Source: Opisthocomus hoazin | Lineage: Eukaryota > Chordata > Aves > Opisthocomiformes > Opisthocomidae | DNA: 64,000 nucleotides | NCBI RefSeq assembly: GCF_030867145.1 | Contig: NC_134414.1 | Span: forward strand, 80,280,504 to 80,344,503 | Reading direction: 5' to 3' | Shown here: positions 34,801 through 48,958 of the stretch, piece after piece | Layout: each line of letters starts with the position of its first letter | Numbering within the stretch: the first letter of the stretch is position 1 | Program-made: the position numbers and the translations under genes | The notes under the pieces: generated by a model | Databases searched by the model: none | Seen by the model: the letters and a program-made list of their open reading frames with translations, nothing else | Told to the model about the DNA's origin: nothing

Positions 34801-36965
34801 GTTGTTAGAAGAAAATCAGCCCCTGGTAAAGGGAAGAGAAGAAAAATGATAAAGAGAAATCGCGTTGACAGAAACCTCAAACATTATGGAAACAAGTAGG
34901 TCAGAAGAGTTGTTCAAAACAATATACCTTTGGAGTATATATTATCAAAAGCGCCATTAATTCTTTAGGCAGAAAGACACTTGAGATCAAACAAATGCAA
35001 ATTTGTAGCTAACCATTAAAGAACTACTTGGGTGGTGGGAACAAAAGAAAATATATACAGTGCAGAAAATTAAACCAAGTGATTATTAGAATGAAAAGAA
35101 ACTATACCAAAATAATACAAAAATAAATGTAAAATAAAATAAATGCACTTGATGTTTCAAAGCAAACTTAAGCCTCAGTGTTTGGGAATAATCTTCTATG
35201 GGGTAGACCTTCTGTAGAAATTTGGTGATTAAATCCTAAGATCTGGGAAGGGGAATTAAAGCCAATGTCAACCACCTGGACTGTAGAGAGGAACGTGATT
35301 TTTTACACTCACTGTGATGGACTGTGGACTGCTGGAGGATGCATCAAAATAGAGGTTATGCAGTAAAGCAACAGTTGGGCAGAGACAAGCATGAAGTAGA
35401 ACTATGCATACGTTTTGAATGTGTCAAGATATAACAGAAAACCTACACTTCCCTTCAGAGGTATCTCTTTAAGAGCAGAGGGGCCAGAAGATGTAGGCAG
35501 CAAAGAAGGAAAAGGGTTATACAAAAGGCTGAAGGATGGTTTGCACGGTGTGTCTTGTGTAAGGTGGTAGAGATCCTCAGCTTGGATGAGCTCAGTGGGA
35601 GCTGAGGCTGGGTACCAGCTTGCCCTTGCAAGGCCAAACCCATGACGCAGAAAGCCAGAGATAAACAGTTAAAGGCCATGCATGTATTTGTTAGCTTAAT
35701 GCAGGCGAATCGCTTAAAAAGTAAAACACTGCTTGGAAGTGCAGCCTAATGACTGCTCTGCAGTAAAATGAAGGAAATATGTCATCTAGGTAAAAGACTG
35801 ACCTACTTAATCAAATACTTTCGGGAAGACTTTTTAAATATCAAACCCCTTTTCCACGCGGTGTTAGGATTATGACATCAAGCATTCAGTAGTCAGGATT
35901 TCCCAATGGGTAAGGCAGTAAGCTCAGCCCTGTTGTATTTCACTGGGAGGAAAATATTACACAGGTGGACCAGGAGAAAAGGTGCTTTGCTAGAGCAACA
36001 TGGCCATGTGGAATTGCATGTCCCTGAGGTCCTGGGCTGGCATCGCTGGAGCCAAATTGCAGCAAGGCTTGGATGCTGGTGAAGGGACAGCGCACTTTTT
36101 ACCACTCTGCATCGTGGACGGCAGCCACGGGATGAGCCAGGCTTCTTGGAGCTATTCTGACTCCCACCTTTTCGCTCTGTGGCTGGAGAAGTGAGGGAAT
36201 GGAGGGAAAAAAGTATCAAAAAGAGTCACTGTCCCTCATATGACCTCTGCTGGCCTCTTCGAAAATAAACATCAAATGCCTAACAGTATGGGACTGCACT
36301 TTTCTAATGCTGTTCTTAAAATTGCTGCCATTTTACCAAGATATTTAGAAAAGTCCACAAAGAATGGAAGATATATTTCTGGAGAATGTCACCTGGAGGG
36401 AGCTTGCTCGAGTAGGTGACAGGTTTTTATGACTGTGCCAGTATATGTAGTAGTTTCACCTCTGAAGTTTTCAACTTTAGCAACTTAGAAACACTGTTGG
36501 TTTTGTGGGCCATGGTTTGCTGACCGAAGGATCCATTCCAGCTCCCATCAATATTGCTGGAGGATTAATCTCTGCATTTAAGGGCGCATGGCCGTAGCCA
36601 GCAGTGTGCAGCTCTGTACCCCTCGAGTATAAGGGAATTTCATAACCCACATGTCGACAACGTGATTTCTGAACAGCCAAGTGTGCAAATGGTGTAGAGC
36701 AGAACAGACCACCTGGTGAAAAAAGGGCCTGCCCAGGGAACTGTGATGTGAGGGTTACTCTGGTCAGAGGAGTACAGCAGTTATCTCAGTGTATTTTGGA
36801 TCAGAATCTAAGTGAGGTGTTGAACACCTTGAGCTATCAGTGATCCCAGTGAAACGTAATGTTGCAACCAGCAGGATACTGCTTTAGTAGGACGAACAGA
36901 GATGCAGGTGTAGTAGACGACAGTTTCATTCGGTAAAATGTAAGTGGAGTAAAAGCAGGCAGAAA
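31861..36965. other. Intergenic DNA, one candidate exon
   Basis: Mainly AT-rich sequence with no recognised gene. The 32.1-33.1 kb part is very AT-rich and lacks visible repeats, so it may be conserved non-coding DNA. A small CpG-richer patch lies at 33120-33250. The only exon-like unit is at 34579-34651. Confidence 0.5.
34579..34651 (+). other. Candidate 73-bp internal exon
   Basis: It has strong splice signals at both ends: a pyrimidine tract TTTAATTTTCTTTTCAG before 34579 and ATAG/GTAAGA after 34651. One frame is open throughout (PITGTRISSTVAEFF, then KVKEKGRYI); the frame that would follow from the 31198 donor stops inside the exon. I recognise no protein. It may be an exon of a lncRNA, an unlisted gene or a decoy, since chance pairs of good sites do occur in DNA of this length. 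Confidence 0.3.
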
Positions 36966-37076
36966 CAAGGACAAGGTCCTCTGCAGCCTACTGTAGGTGA
37001 CCCTGCTTCGGCAGGAGGGTTGGACTAGATGACCCACAGAGGTCCCTTCCAACCCCTACCATTCTGTGATTCTGTA
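36966..37076 (+). mobile_element. CR1 LINE, 110-bp 3' end
   Basis: It consists of GGACAAGGTCCTCTGCAGCC, then GGTTGGACTAGATGACCCAC, ending in ATTCTGTGATTCTGTAAA. It closely matches the 3' end of the 2.2-kb copy at 15.8-18.0 kb in opposite orientation, so the two belong to the same subfamily. Confidence 0.95.
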
Positions 37077-40000
37077 AACCACCCAAACTGGGTAGCCATA
37101 CTCTATGCTTGCATTTAATAGAAATTTGCAGAGTGGCAACCCCTCCCTCAACAGTTTCCTTCTCTCCATTTTTGTAACACTACAATATGAGCGAAATAAC
37201 ATGAATATGACTGTGTTCCTTTTATTTAGGAGAGTAAAGCCCATTTCTTTCAGCTGTGGAGCCTTTATTGCAACAGTAAGCAAGAAAAGAGTGATCGATT
37301 TTAAACTGATAAACAGTGAAAATTTTCAGTGGGTAAAATAAGTTATGTTGAGGTTATTTGGTGAGAGCAGATTAGGAGAAGGCCAGCACTTGTGTTTATT
37401 GAGCTTTTCTAATGAAAACTCACAAAGCCTTGTTTATTAGCTTTTTTTGTTAACCACAAATTGTGCACCTATGCATATTGACAGTTAAATCTGAACTTGT
37501 TCTCTCCCATGCATGGATATGTACACATATACTAATTGCTTTACATAGAGAAACAGCTTAAAAACCCAGCGAGAGTCTGGCTCCAGCACAGCTTTTCCTG
37601 TTTACTTTGTTGTCTGTTGGATCATAGGGTTATTAAAATACGGCTGTCATTTGGTAAAATTCTCAAGCAGGATTTGCCCAAGAGGTTGCTTTGCGTAAGT
37701 GCAGAGTGCAATGATTAGCTTGCAAGCAGAAGGGAAGAAATACACTTAGAAAGATAAACCCAGTCATATATTTGGGTTACATGGGGGTATAGCAGAATAG
37801 TCTTTCTTACAAAAGATGTCAGGTTGGTAGGTATAGAATTTCCACAGGTAATTATTTCTTTTGGTACCCGGGTGTTAAAAAGAGAGAAGAAACTTCCCTT
37901 TCCTCCTTCTCCGCTTCACAAGCGAGTAAGAACCAAAGCAGAACGCTCTCTAGGCCATACCTTTTATTTACCATAATCTGATTGCCAGAGGCACAGTTCA
38001 GCTGAGGATAATACATATGCATGGTGATGAACTTGCCAGCTTTGCCTGCTAGGAAGGGAGACTCTGGTTGGAGAAAGTGAAAGGGAAATATTAAGCACCA
38101 GATGAAAACTCTTGAGTTTTGCACTCCAGATGACGTTGTACAGGGTAGGACTTCTAAAGCACCCTCTCAGGACGTGAAAAATACAGCCAGGGTGAGAAAA
38201 CCGAGAAAGTCTAAACTAAGTAGACTGAATCCACACTGGTGAGTCCATAGTCAAGTGCAAAAGTTTACTGTGGCCAAGTTACTGCTAGATGTAGGAAGGA
38301 GAAGCCTATTAAGCTTTGGGAAACAGTTTCTTGTATTCTCTAATGACCATGCTGCTGCCTGCTGAAGAAAGAACCTGAAAATTACATTGCTAGAGATGTG
38401 TGCAGGGATTCCTCAGTGGTAACTCTGCACAGTTCATCAACTAAAGCCTTCCTTCCTACCGTCCCCGAAGGCTGAAATGCAGGTAGTTGAATGGGCTTTT
38501 TTATGAACAGGGCCTAAAACACCCATCAGCTGGTATGCTACTGATATCATGTTAAGTGTTTTGCTTAAAAATACCTAAGTGTGAATACTGAACTCCTTAG
38601 ACAACTCCTCTGAGAATGAATAAGGAAGCTTCAAATTCATCTGTTCTAAATAACTTAAGATGTAAAAGATCTGTGCATGTTACCGTGGTACCCATTCCTC
38701 TTCATGCTGTAGAAACAAGATGGGATACTTGTAGCCAGATTAAAGGAGTGAAGTACTAGTCCTTGTCTAGAGTCTCTGAAGGCCTCACAGGTGAATTTGA
38801 TTTTGGAACAGAATAAGAAAACTCTTTTCCATTTCCCATGACTCTTCACTTTTTAACACAGGTGAAAACTTGTATTAACTTCACAGAGAACCTTGACCTC
38901 AGTTGCAGGACAACTTTTCTAAAGGTTTCTCTAAGGAAAGAAAAATATGAAGAATCTCCTGTTACGGTCACAGCTAAAGGATCGTTTTTGCTTCCTCACA
39001 TTGTAGGAGCTGGTGTAACTGGCACATGCCTAATCCTGTCTTGTAGGGAATGGGAACAATGGGAACCTGCGAAAGGGAAAGGCTTTTTGTGCTTCTCCTC
39101 CTCTTCGACACCTGCGCATGCTGGAGCCTGTGCAGATACTGTACCTCCCATACTGCCTCTGCAGTGGCACTAGGTCATATTTGTAGTCAGATGTTACATC
39201 ATCAGCACCACAAAACATTCCTAAACATTTACTGAGACTTACATTAGACTCGCTGTTTCTGAAGAGAAGCTTATACATTGCACCACGAACTATCAGGAGA
39301 AAACACGCAAGTGTATTTGTAGCTGTAAATTAAGCAAAATATGTGTGTATCCATGTTATCTATTAATTGAAGGAAGAATCACACCTCTCCTTCTTAGCAA
39401 AACCAGTGCATCAGATAGATACATCTTTTTCTCTCTCAAATGATAATGATGTGATACAAGTACTCTCCTATCATATAAAAAGACATGTGCCTCTCTGTCT
39501 CCTTGTAATGTTTCATCACCTCTTTCATTCATTTAACATGTGTAGCAATTTCCAAATCACGAGAATTTTTGTAGCATTTGGGATGGGCTAGGCAGAATTA
39601 AAATTAGCAATTCCAATCTATTGCTTTAATTATTTCCTCTTCTAACAGAAACTTCAGCCTTCCAGCTACTTCTGAGGCCGTAACATGTGTGTACTCTTGT
39701 GGCTGACCGCGCCTCTGGTTTTTACTGCTGTTTTTGAGGTAGTTGAAGAAGCAATACATTTATGGCAAATCAGGTAAATGATGTGTCAGAGGCACATAAA
39801 GCTGTCTTATACTAGCATTCATAAAATACATTTTCCCAGTAAGAAATGGCATCTGTTTCTCTTACAGCAGAATATTCCTTGTTCTGAGTATCTGAATAGA
39901 ACCCACCATTGTGCAGAGGAAAGATTTTTGAATGCTGCAGCCAGAGGCCTGGACTATTTTTTCTCCTGAAGTGCAATGCTGTCTCAGTGGTATGCTGTAA

Positions 40001-43000
40001 CAATTTTTTCCTTTTGTTTTGCACTATTTCATGATGTAACTATAAAAGAGAGTGTAACAATATTCTTGCATCATAACTGCTTCCCATAATGTGACGCATA
40101 TGAAGTGTCATCTATAAAAATACCATGAAACAAGAAGTGTAGATTTCAGCAAAAATAAAATTGGTATTTGTGTGGAAGGAGTGTTGTCATTCTGTGTTCT
40201 TTATTGTTGCTGGCGGTAGCCCAGAAGTTGGCTGCATTCATTGTCATTGGTGTGTAGCAGTGACGAGTCTGCCTGACCCTGTACCCTTACAGTAAGCGCA
40301 GATTTAGGCAGCCAGAGCTGAAAAAGTAAACCAGTGTTTTATTTAACACGTCTTTAAAATGACATTTCTGTTGTCTGTGTGTTAGTGTCTATGAAACGAT
40401 CCTGATGTTTTTAATTAGTTTCGCTTAAAAACCCTCAATAAACAGAAATAAATGCAGTTTATGGAATAGGTCAGTAAACAGCGTATACAAGAGGCAGTTG
40501 CTGTTAGGAGTTCTTGGTCCGCGGTTCCTGGTATAAGCTGGTTTCATCTGCACTGACATTTGTGGTAGGAGCAGAAATGTGTCCATACCTCTAAATTTCA
40601 AAAACTGTTCCTTGCGAAATATTATTATGCTAAACTCAAGTAACATATCTTCTTTGATCTTTGCTTTCTCAGTCCTTCTGTTTTATCACATAGGAAGGTA
40701 ATACAGTCATGTGTCCGCCCTCCCCCCCCGCCATTCTGACTGCTTTGCGCTGTACGACAGAAGAAAGTGCTGTAAGTGTGACTCTAGTTTCTCAGCTTTT
40801 TTGTTAGCTTTGTCCAGGGGTAGGAGAAAGAAATGACACTCACTGGGAAACTAGCAGTCTTCCATTGTCAGTGTGGCAAAACGCTCATTGTTGCAGTGGT
40901 TTTCGTTGTTTGGTTTTTGAGCAGGCGTATGATTATGTCTCACAAAGCAGGGAGCAAGTCTCGTCATTCCTAGACCTTGTACAAGTTAGTGTAATATTTA
41001 GCAAAGGTGATTTTATGTTTGTAGGAAAAGAATTATTTTTCCTGACCACTTGATCTGAGTAAAACAAAGATGCGCGTTGTAGCCTCTTCAGTGCTGTACA
41101 GCCTTAGCACAAAGCCCTGGAAGGTAGCTAAAGGGGGCAAAGGGGCAAGAGCTGGCCAAAGACGTATGATAAATTAATAAACCACATCTCCATGTCTCCA
41201 GAAGTTATTGCAAGGCTAACACCCCTGCCCATGTAATGCTGTTACTATCTATTGATTTTTGTGGCACTGAGAATGAGAGAGGAATAGTGCACTGAAAATG
41301 AAGACAGCCAGAAAATAACATGCTTAAAGGCAGCGCTTGGGCTGACAGAGGGAGGAGGAAAGTTCAGATGCCAAAGTCTGTATCCTTAAATGCAGCAGAA
41401 ATTGGCTCTCTCTTCTTGCTCACACATACATTGTATGTTCTCCTCATTTGAACCCCAAGTGAGGATTGTTGCAGGTAGACTGAATGCTTTGCTGAAGGCA
41501 AGAGACAGAGAAGCCATGACGCTGGCCCGCTGTGATGCAGGAAGACAGCTCTGTCGATGTCGTCGTTTCCTGTGGGCTGCATTTGCTGGAGGAGGGCGTG
41601 GGATACACGCGACCAGTATCTGAAGTGCAAACATGGCACAGCAGTGCCTTGGATTCCTACGACGCCCACGTAGAACTGAAAGCTTTGGGAAGCTTGGCTG
41701 GCTCTTCTGTCCCATCACGTGCTCCTGCGAGCCTGGCCCAGGGCTTCTCACACACTGAAGTGGTCCTTGAGGCGTCTTCTCCTGGAAATTGTTCCAGTGA
41801 AAAGTCCACTTTTGTGTGTCTGGAGGAGGGTGAGGAGTTTCTCGTTTAATTATTTTTGCACCATCCCCACATGGTCGTCTGATCTAGAGGAGCAAGTGTA
41901 CAACAGGGCTCAGAGGCTGGCCTAACTCTGATGGCTCAGGAGCTGGGAAGCGCAGAGTGGCCCTGGGCTTAGGACAGTCCAGTGCAGCAGCAGTGTAGAA
42001 AAGGTGACAGCATACTGAATAAATTAAAATAACTTCTGTCCGTAACTTCAGCACTGTGCGCAGTGTTTGCCAGGTGCTGAAGAACTGGAAAGGGATTTGT
42101 CACAGAGATACCACGGTTCCTGCTGTATGCAGAGCTGGGGCAGCATGAGCTGGGAGGAGTCTGGCTGCAGGTAGCTGACTGCCAGAAGGGGACTGTCCCT
42201 ACGTCACCCACGTGTCGGTTTTTCCGTTGGCTTTTGCCAACATGCCACTTTCAGCGATATTGCCAGCCTATACAGGGAACACCATTCCAGAGCTGGTAGG
42301 CACTGGTTCGGCAAAAATAGTTCCCAGTCAGTCCTAAAATGCAGCGTTCCCAGAAACAGGTACCGCTGCCTGTGCATGTCGTGCAGGTGATTACTGTTGA
42401 CACCACTTGCTGTCCTTGTTTGCTTTTGCTTGTTATCCTCTGCAATGTCAGACCGGATTCCTGTTGTTCGTTGAGCTTCTACATTTTCTACCCTACTTAC
42501 CTGCTGCCTCTTGTGTGAGCAGTGGTCTGTTTGGCCGGGGTCACCAAGGCCGTGGCTAAGGGAGCCTGTGTGTCATCCCATCGGTCTTTCTCATGTGCAG
42601 AAAACACACTTCTCACACTTCCGTTTCTCCTCATAGAAGAGTGCACGTAGATAGTTGATACTTCCGTTGATAGTTGACTACAGTTAACCCTGGGTCATTT
42701 ATGGGACTTCATTTTTCTGGTTCCCCTTTTTAGAAATATCTTCAGCAGGGGTTGTTTGATGCTTTTGTTTTTACATATTTTTTCTCTCAATCTTATAGCC
42801 CCGTGTTACTCTTTCCAACACTCATTTAAACTTTAAAAAAATGGAATAACATGCGAGAGATGACCAGATAACATACATTCCTATGGTGCAGTTGTGCATA
42901 CCTGGTAGTCTTGATACTCAGTTCCAGGTAATAGATTTGCTGTTGGAAACTGTAGCCAGGGGGTGCTTCAGTGAAGGGAATTCTCTTGCAACACCTGCAA

Positions 43001-45503
43001 ACCAAAACAAAAAAAGTCCCCATGATAAATACTTGGGGTGACCTTGAGAAGTATTCTCACATGTTAGTTAAATGTTTATCTTTTTTTCCCCACGTAGACT
43101 GTCACGAAGCAGAAAAATAAGAACTTAATAGATTATAGAACATACCACAGAGGGCATGTACAAGCAGCTTAGCTGTGTTTTCCTCCAGTTGTTCTTTCTG
43201 CTGCACCGCTGTGAGTGTAGTTTGCTCTCAAGCAGAGAAAAAGTGATTTCACCAGCTCATGTGTACCAAATTCCAGCCTCAAGCCAACTTGCATGTCTTC
43301 ACTGGAGCTCATGTGGTCTGAATCAGCGATGGCAGAAGCAGCAGCCTCCTCTTCCTGTTTCTGAGCAAAAGATGAATGAGTGTGGTACCAGATGAAAGGC
43401 TGCAGTGAGTCTAACGGAATTAGTTTATGGCGAAACCTCCACTCAAATGAATTTTGTTTGTCTCCCAGCTACAAATGAAATTCATTTTTTTTGGACTTCC
43501 TGACAGATTCAAATGTGTCAAAACATTAGGGTCACCAAGGTGGTCGTTTTGCATTGACAGCTGTGTTTTTAGTGGCACACTGGTTTAAATCAGTGGATTT
43601 CAAACAGATTTTGTATTGAAGTTTGGGGCAGGGTTGAACCCAATTTTCGTGAAGAGAGTTGCGGTGTGTGAACAGATTTATATGGCTGGTCAGTAGCTGG
43701 AAGCAAAGTCATTAATGTTTGAACATCTCTGGATGTTATCTGGGAGACTGAAAGAGCAATTAAGTGTTTGGAGAGACATTTAAGGGAAGAAAATAAAATC
43801 AAATACAAAATAAAGGCTTTGGGAATTCAGTGATGTGAGGGAAGAAGGCTGGAGGGATTTTTGAGGAGGAAGCTGCAGCGGAATGGGATAATACTGATTA
43901 GAGAGTAAGAGAATTAAACCGAATAAAGTTAAAATCACTCAGAGAACCCCAAAACCTTAATTTTTAAAGCAATTTCTTCACCTAGGTCATAGGGCTGAAG
44001 TGCTAGGCCTTTTTGCTCTATTACCAAGAAATGCAGTCATTTAAATTTGGCTGAGATAAAGACACACTAATTAACTGAAAGACTCAAGTCACTGAAGAGT
44101 ATGAGACTTGGTCTTACAACTCTTTGACATTTTTCAGATGAGAATCTTGCATTTTCTTGCAAAGGCCAGCTGCCAGAACAATGGTGCTTTTAGGGAAAAC
44201 ATTAGGACTTATTTTAAATAAGTTGTCTATGAAAATAATAACATAATTTGTAAGGACAAGAAGTGGAGCTGGATATACTGTTTGTGTCAAATGCAAAATA
44301 CAAATTGGACATTGCTGTTACATAAAATTTCAGCATATATTGATTAACTGAAAGATGAAAGAGAAGTGCCAGACTGGCAGTTGAGTTGGATACACCATAA
44401 GTGGTGTTTGTCTAATGGCTAGTGGCAAGAAATTCATATATCTTTGTTTTGCTTATTCATTTTTGAATGTGTATGTAACTACAGCTTGTTTCATAGATGA
44501 ATACTGCTAAAAGCAATGGTATTTTACCTGTGCACTTCAGGTTTCAATAAGGTGCAAAAGCTGGAGCTCTAAAGGCAACTTAAAAATATGTTTTTCTTTG
44601 GGGATACTAGTTATCCAGGTTTACGATATATATAATTTATGTTTGAAGTTCTTTAGCTACACTGTTTGTGGAAATTTGTATTTATAGCAGCAAATTAGTA
44701 CCTGAAGTCTTGAATACCGTACTCACATTTCTGACTTTGAAAGCATTTCATATAAGGAGCTTCTTTTAAAACATAATACAGCTGATGAACTCATTGTAGC
44801 AACTTTACTTAGTCTCCATAACGTCTATAAATGCTTTTACACTTTGTTTTTTTTTTATATTGGGATGTTATGATACATTACATTCAGCTATCTAGGTCAA
44901 ATCATATTAGTTATTTATATTTAATAGGTTTACAAAGAGTTTGAGTGATTGGTGCATACATTTTTCCCCAGGTAACAAGGAGAATGGCTATGCAGATACC
45001 TGATGAGTCTGCTGGTTGTCATGGCATTCGGTGCAAAGCAGCGGATCTACCCAGCCCCATGCTGGGGAATTAAAAATGAAAGCAAGAAAGATTAGGTGGC
45101 GTAAAGTTGATTTTTCTTATGACTCTACTTCCTCTGAAAAAAACAAATGCAGTATTTCTAATGAGAAAAAAGTATCTCTTGGATACTCTTAGTATTTAGA
45201 GATGTCAGCATTTTGTGTGACAGCTTATTTCTAGCTTGACCGCATTTCTGTTTATAAACCATCATTAGAGGTTTATAATGGAAGGAGATGACGCTCCAGG
45301 TGATACGTGCATACTGCCTGTAGTGATACTCCTCAAAAACTAGCCAAATTTAGCTCGGGTATGTAAGTAAGATTACTTCAGTACACTAGGATGTGTTACT
45401 TTCTGTCTGCCTGACCCTCTTCTGTGGCTTCCCTCTCCCCAACATGGCCACCCAGAGCACCTCTGGGAGCTGCTCCTCCTCTGCAGCTGGTGCTGCCTAG
45501 TAC
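37077..45503. other. Intergenic DNA without recognised genes
   Basis: Ordinary unique sequence. The part near 41.4-41.9 kb is richer in G+C and so has longer open frames on both strands, but none shows similarity or convincing splice sites. I see no repeats of known families here. Confidence 0.5.
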
Positions 45504-45529
45504 GGGGGGTGGGGGTGGGGGGGGGGTGG
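45504..45529 (+). repeat. G-rich tract, potential G-quadruplex
   Basis: Runs of 6, 5 and 10 G separated by single T residues on the plus strand. The long run can supply two of the four tetrad columns, so a stable quadruplex is likely in single-stranded DNA or RNA. It lies about 200 bp upstream of a CR1 copy. Confidence 0.75.
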
Positions 45530-45729
45530 TGCTCTGGCCCCCCCAGCCGCTTGCCGCTTAGCCACGGGTGCACCTCAAACAGGGCACTGCACTCAGCATG
45601 CTGGTATTTTCCAAGCCCTTATTTGTAAAATGCAGTTTAAGGAACTTCAGCCAATGCTGGCTAATTTTTAGTGATCTCTCAAGAGGCATGCACGGGGTAT
45701 TGTGTCATGGAGCTGTATCATGGTGACAT

Positions 45730-46202
45730 GAAGCTGCTGGAGCAGGTCCAGAGGAGGCCACAAAGATGATCCAAGGGCTGGAGCACCTCTCCTGTGAGGA
45801 AAGGCTGAGGGAGTTGGGGCTGTTCAGCCTGGAGAAGAGAAGGCTGTGGGGAGACCTTACAGCAGCCTTTCAGTACCTGAAGGAGGCCTATAGGAAAGAG
45901 GGGGAAAATACTTTCAGCAAGGCCTGTGGTGATAGGAGCAGGAGTAACGACTTTAAAGTAAGGAAGGGTAGATTTAGACTAGATATAAGGAATAAATTTT
46001 TTATGGTAAGGGTGATGAAACACTGGCACAGGTTGCCCAGAGAGGTAGTGTAGGCCCTATCCCTGGAAACATTCCAGGCCAGATTGGACAGGACTCTGAG
46101 CAACCTGATCAAGTTGAAGATGTCCCTGGTCACTGCAGGGGACTTGGGCTAGATGACCTCTAAAGGTCCCTTCCAACCCAAAGCATTCTGTGATTCTGTG
46201 AT
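45730..46202 (+). mobile_element. CR1 LINE, 3' fragment with decayed ORF2 tail
   Basis: It starts near GAAGCTGCTGGAGCAGGTCC and keeps an open ORF2 tail at 45766-46053 ([19 protein letters not shown], later HRLPREVV). It ends at AGCATTCTGTGATTCTGTGATT. A TAG interrupts the tail after REVV. It resembles the copy at 19.4 kb but is more diverged. Confidence 0.94.
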
Positions 46203-46487
46203 TGTTCAGGGAAGGAGAATGGTGGCTTATATCGCCGGTGGTCTGGGGTGGGGAGAAGTGGAGATCTGGCTATCTGCAGATCGCACACCCTGTAGAAGCT
46301 GTTGTCACCACAGAAGTCTTTTGTTTGTCAGGTTTTTTTTTTATAATACGAGACGAGTTGCCAAAGAATAAGTACAACTTAAGCATAAGTGCCATGTTGG
46401 AAGCCTCCCAGCTGGCAATGGGGTGCAAATTCAGAAGGACTTCCATCTTCCATAAATTCTCTCTTGTGTCTGCTGGCCCTGGACTCA

Positions 46488-46514
46488 TGTTTTGGATAGC
46501 TGCTATCCAAAACA
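46488..46514. repeat. Perfect palindrome (13-bp arms, 1-base centre)
   Basis: TGTTTTGGATAGC and GCTATCCAAAACA are exact reverse complements around a single T. The structure is nearly spacer-free, so it would form a cruciform rather than an RNA precursor hairpin. Confidence 0.85.
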
Positions 46515-48958
46515 GCAGTTCTCACGTGTGTGCAGGAACCATATTGCTGTCTTGATGTCAGATCATAGAGCAAATAGAGAAGAAATGGACTAGTCCAGGA
46601 GTGATTGAACTTCTTGGCGTCTTCATATGACTGAGAAGTGTCTGTACTTCTCCCACCGCCTCTTCCCCACCGGGTACTCCTGCTGGTACTTATCCTCTGC
46701 TGTCACGGCTGACTGCTGCCTATCTCCACACCTACGCCTTAGGACTCCCCAAACCATAGCTCTTTCCCTGCACCATCGCTGCCGGTACCTTGGTCCTCCT
46801 TCTCCATCCCAGCATCTCCAGGCCTTGGGAATTTTTTATTCCCTCTCCGTGATCTGCGTAGGTAGGTCCCTGTGCCACAGAATCTGCATGCTACGAGATT
46901 TCCAGCACTGTGGAGGCTCCAGACCTGCTGGCACCACAGTTAATGTCGTTTTATAGATTTGCCATGTCTTTTCCCCCATCTTCCTTTGGGAACTGTGTGC
47001 AGAGGTTTGGGTCTTACCCAAATAAGTTGTGCTGGCACCAGATGCTTGCAGTCCCATACTGGGTGAAAGCTGGCCATGCTGAGCAGAAAACGTAAAGCTC
47101 CCACTGCATCTTGAAGGAAGATGAGTGCTCCACAGCTTTCCAGGGGTAACAGCTACTTTAAGTGATAATTCTGATATTCCACCCCATGGAGGAAGAAAGT
47201 TCAGAAGCACGCTGTACACCATAGGCACTCATGTAGAAGGTGGTGGAGTAGGTGGGTTTAAGGCCTCACGCACTGATGGAAGTCTTACATTCTTACATCT
47301 TGGTCATTAGGCTCCAGATATTTCATAGCCTGTGGACAGTGAATTAGGGTCAAAGAACATGGAAACAGGAATATCGGTGGTTTGACTACAATAGTCTTAT
47401 AGCCTCAATCTGCTCTGCAGTACAAGAACACAAAAACGTTAAGTGATAACAAATGTTCCATGTTAATTTTACTCATCTCCAGATTACCAGCAGCATGATC
47501 CTACAGGATTTCCTTTTCCCCAGGTGTATTTGCAAATGTGTATTTACATTTACTGGATAGAATTCAGTGACAAGAATGATCTGAAATGAAATTATGAAAT
47601 GCACTGCTTGGAACAGTCAGCTGCAGAAGGGAAACAGATTAAGCAGAGAACAATCTATCCAGGATGCTGCCAGGCCAGGCTGCAGGAAAATGACAATCTA
47701 TATTCATTAAAGATATTTAATAATTTCCTAAAAAAATAAATGTAAAAAATATCTCAAGTCGGGAAATATGAACCTTATTATTGATTAAGCATTTGAAAAG
47801 GGATTTTTCTCAATAAAGGAAACCATATTTTCTACTCACTCTTTTTCTCTTGTGTTTTCATTAAGCAATTTAATATGTCTGAATCTTACTTTATGTTGTA
47901 TTTCCTCTTTATTACTTTATATTACATCTCTGTGTTCATAGGTTGAATGATATAATGCCTAGCTAGGAAGAAAATATGCTTTCCGTTCAAACAGGTATAA
48001 TAATTTCCGACCAACTTTACTCTTTTTATTGGGGAAAAAGTTATTAAAACATCTGTAGGATGTGTTTGTTTTCTTTTTGATCAAAGACTTTGGTACTCAG
48101 GTTATTCTTTTCAGTATTCCGTAGGAAAGATGCACTGTCTGCTTTGTAAAGACCTTGTGTTGCACTGTTAAAGTCAATGGGAAATTTGCCTCTTAACTTT
48201 GATGGGAATGCAACGAGACCCTATGTTTATAGCAGAGAGCAGTATTCATCTTGGCGTAACGGAAAAGATGCACAAACATTTCTAATACCTGGCAGTCATT
48301 CTTGCTTGGTTTTGCTAACCAGCCAAAATGCATGTAGCAGTGCCTCCTCAAGGCCAATAAGAAAATGAACGTCAGTGCTGGAGAACACAGAATTTCCGAA
48401 GAAAACAAATTTTCAGGCGTCTTTTTTTCTTACCACGTCTTTTTCTTGCATAGGTACTGCTCTGATAATGACCGTTTTTAAAAATATGGTGCATGTGCTC
48501 TGAGAAAATGTTCTTTGAGCCAGCCTGAGGCAAATAAAACACTCAAAGAAAAATCCCTTTTTCTTAAGAATCTCTGCTGGGTTGTGTAGTGCACAGCAGT
48601 GGCAGCGTGGCTGTTAACGTGTCTTGCTTTTGCCGTTCTGCAGCAGCAACTGTGTGTGTTTCCCTTAGACATCTCCAATAGTTTGACCATCCACATCATC
48701 ACGTCAGTGGAGGACAAACCTTAGAGTCAATGAAGACGAGCTTCCACTGATTTCTTTGGGGTATGGCCTGGCACAGACCATGAACAATGATGGAAGATTT
48801 GCTTCTGGGAGATGTCTCTTCATGGGGAATGGAGTCTCTGAAGATCATGGCTGCTTCATGCTTCAAATTAACAAGCTCTGTCTGTACCTCCTTCTTTGAA
48901 AGTACAATACAAAACTCGATCTTTTGATCAAAATGCTTTCCTCTAATCTATTTAAAGT

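Noticed and set aside
46620..47000. Pyrimidine-rich G+C-richer stretch considered as LTR or exon
   Set aside because: No terminal repeats, polyadenylation signal pair, primer site or protein similarity visible.
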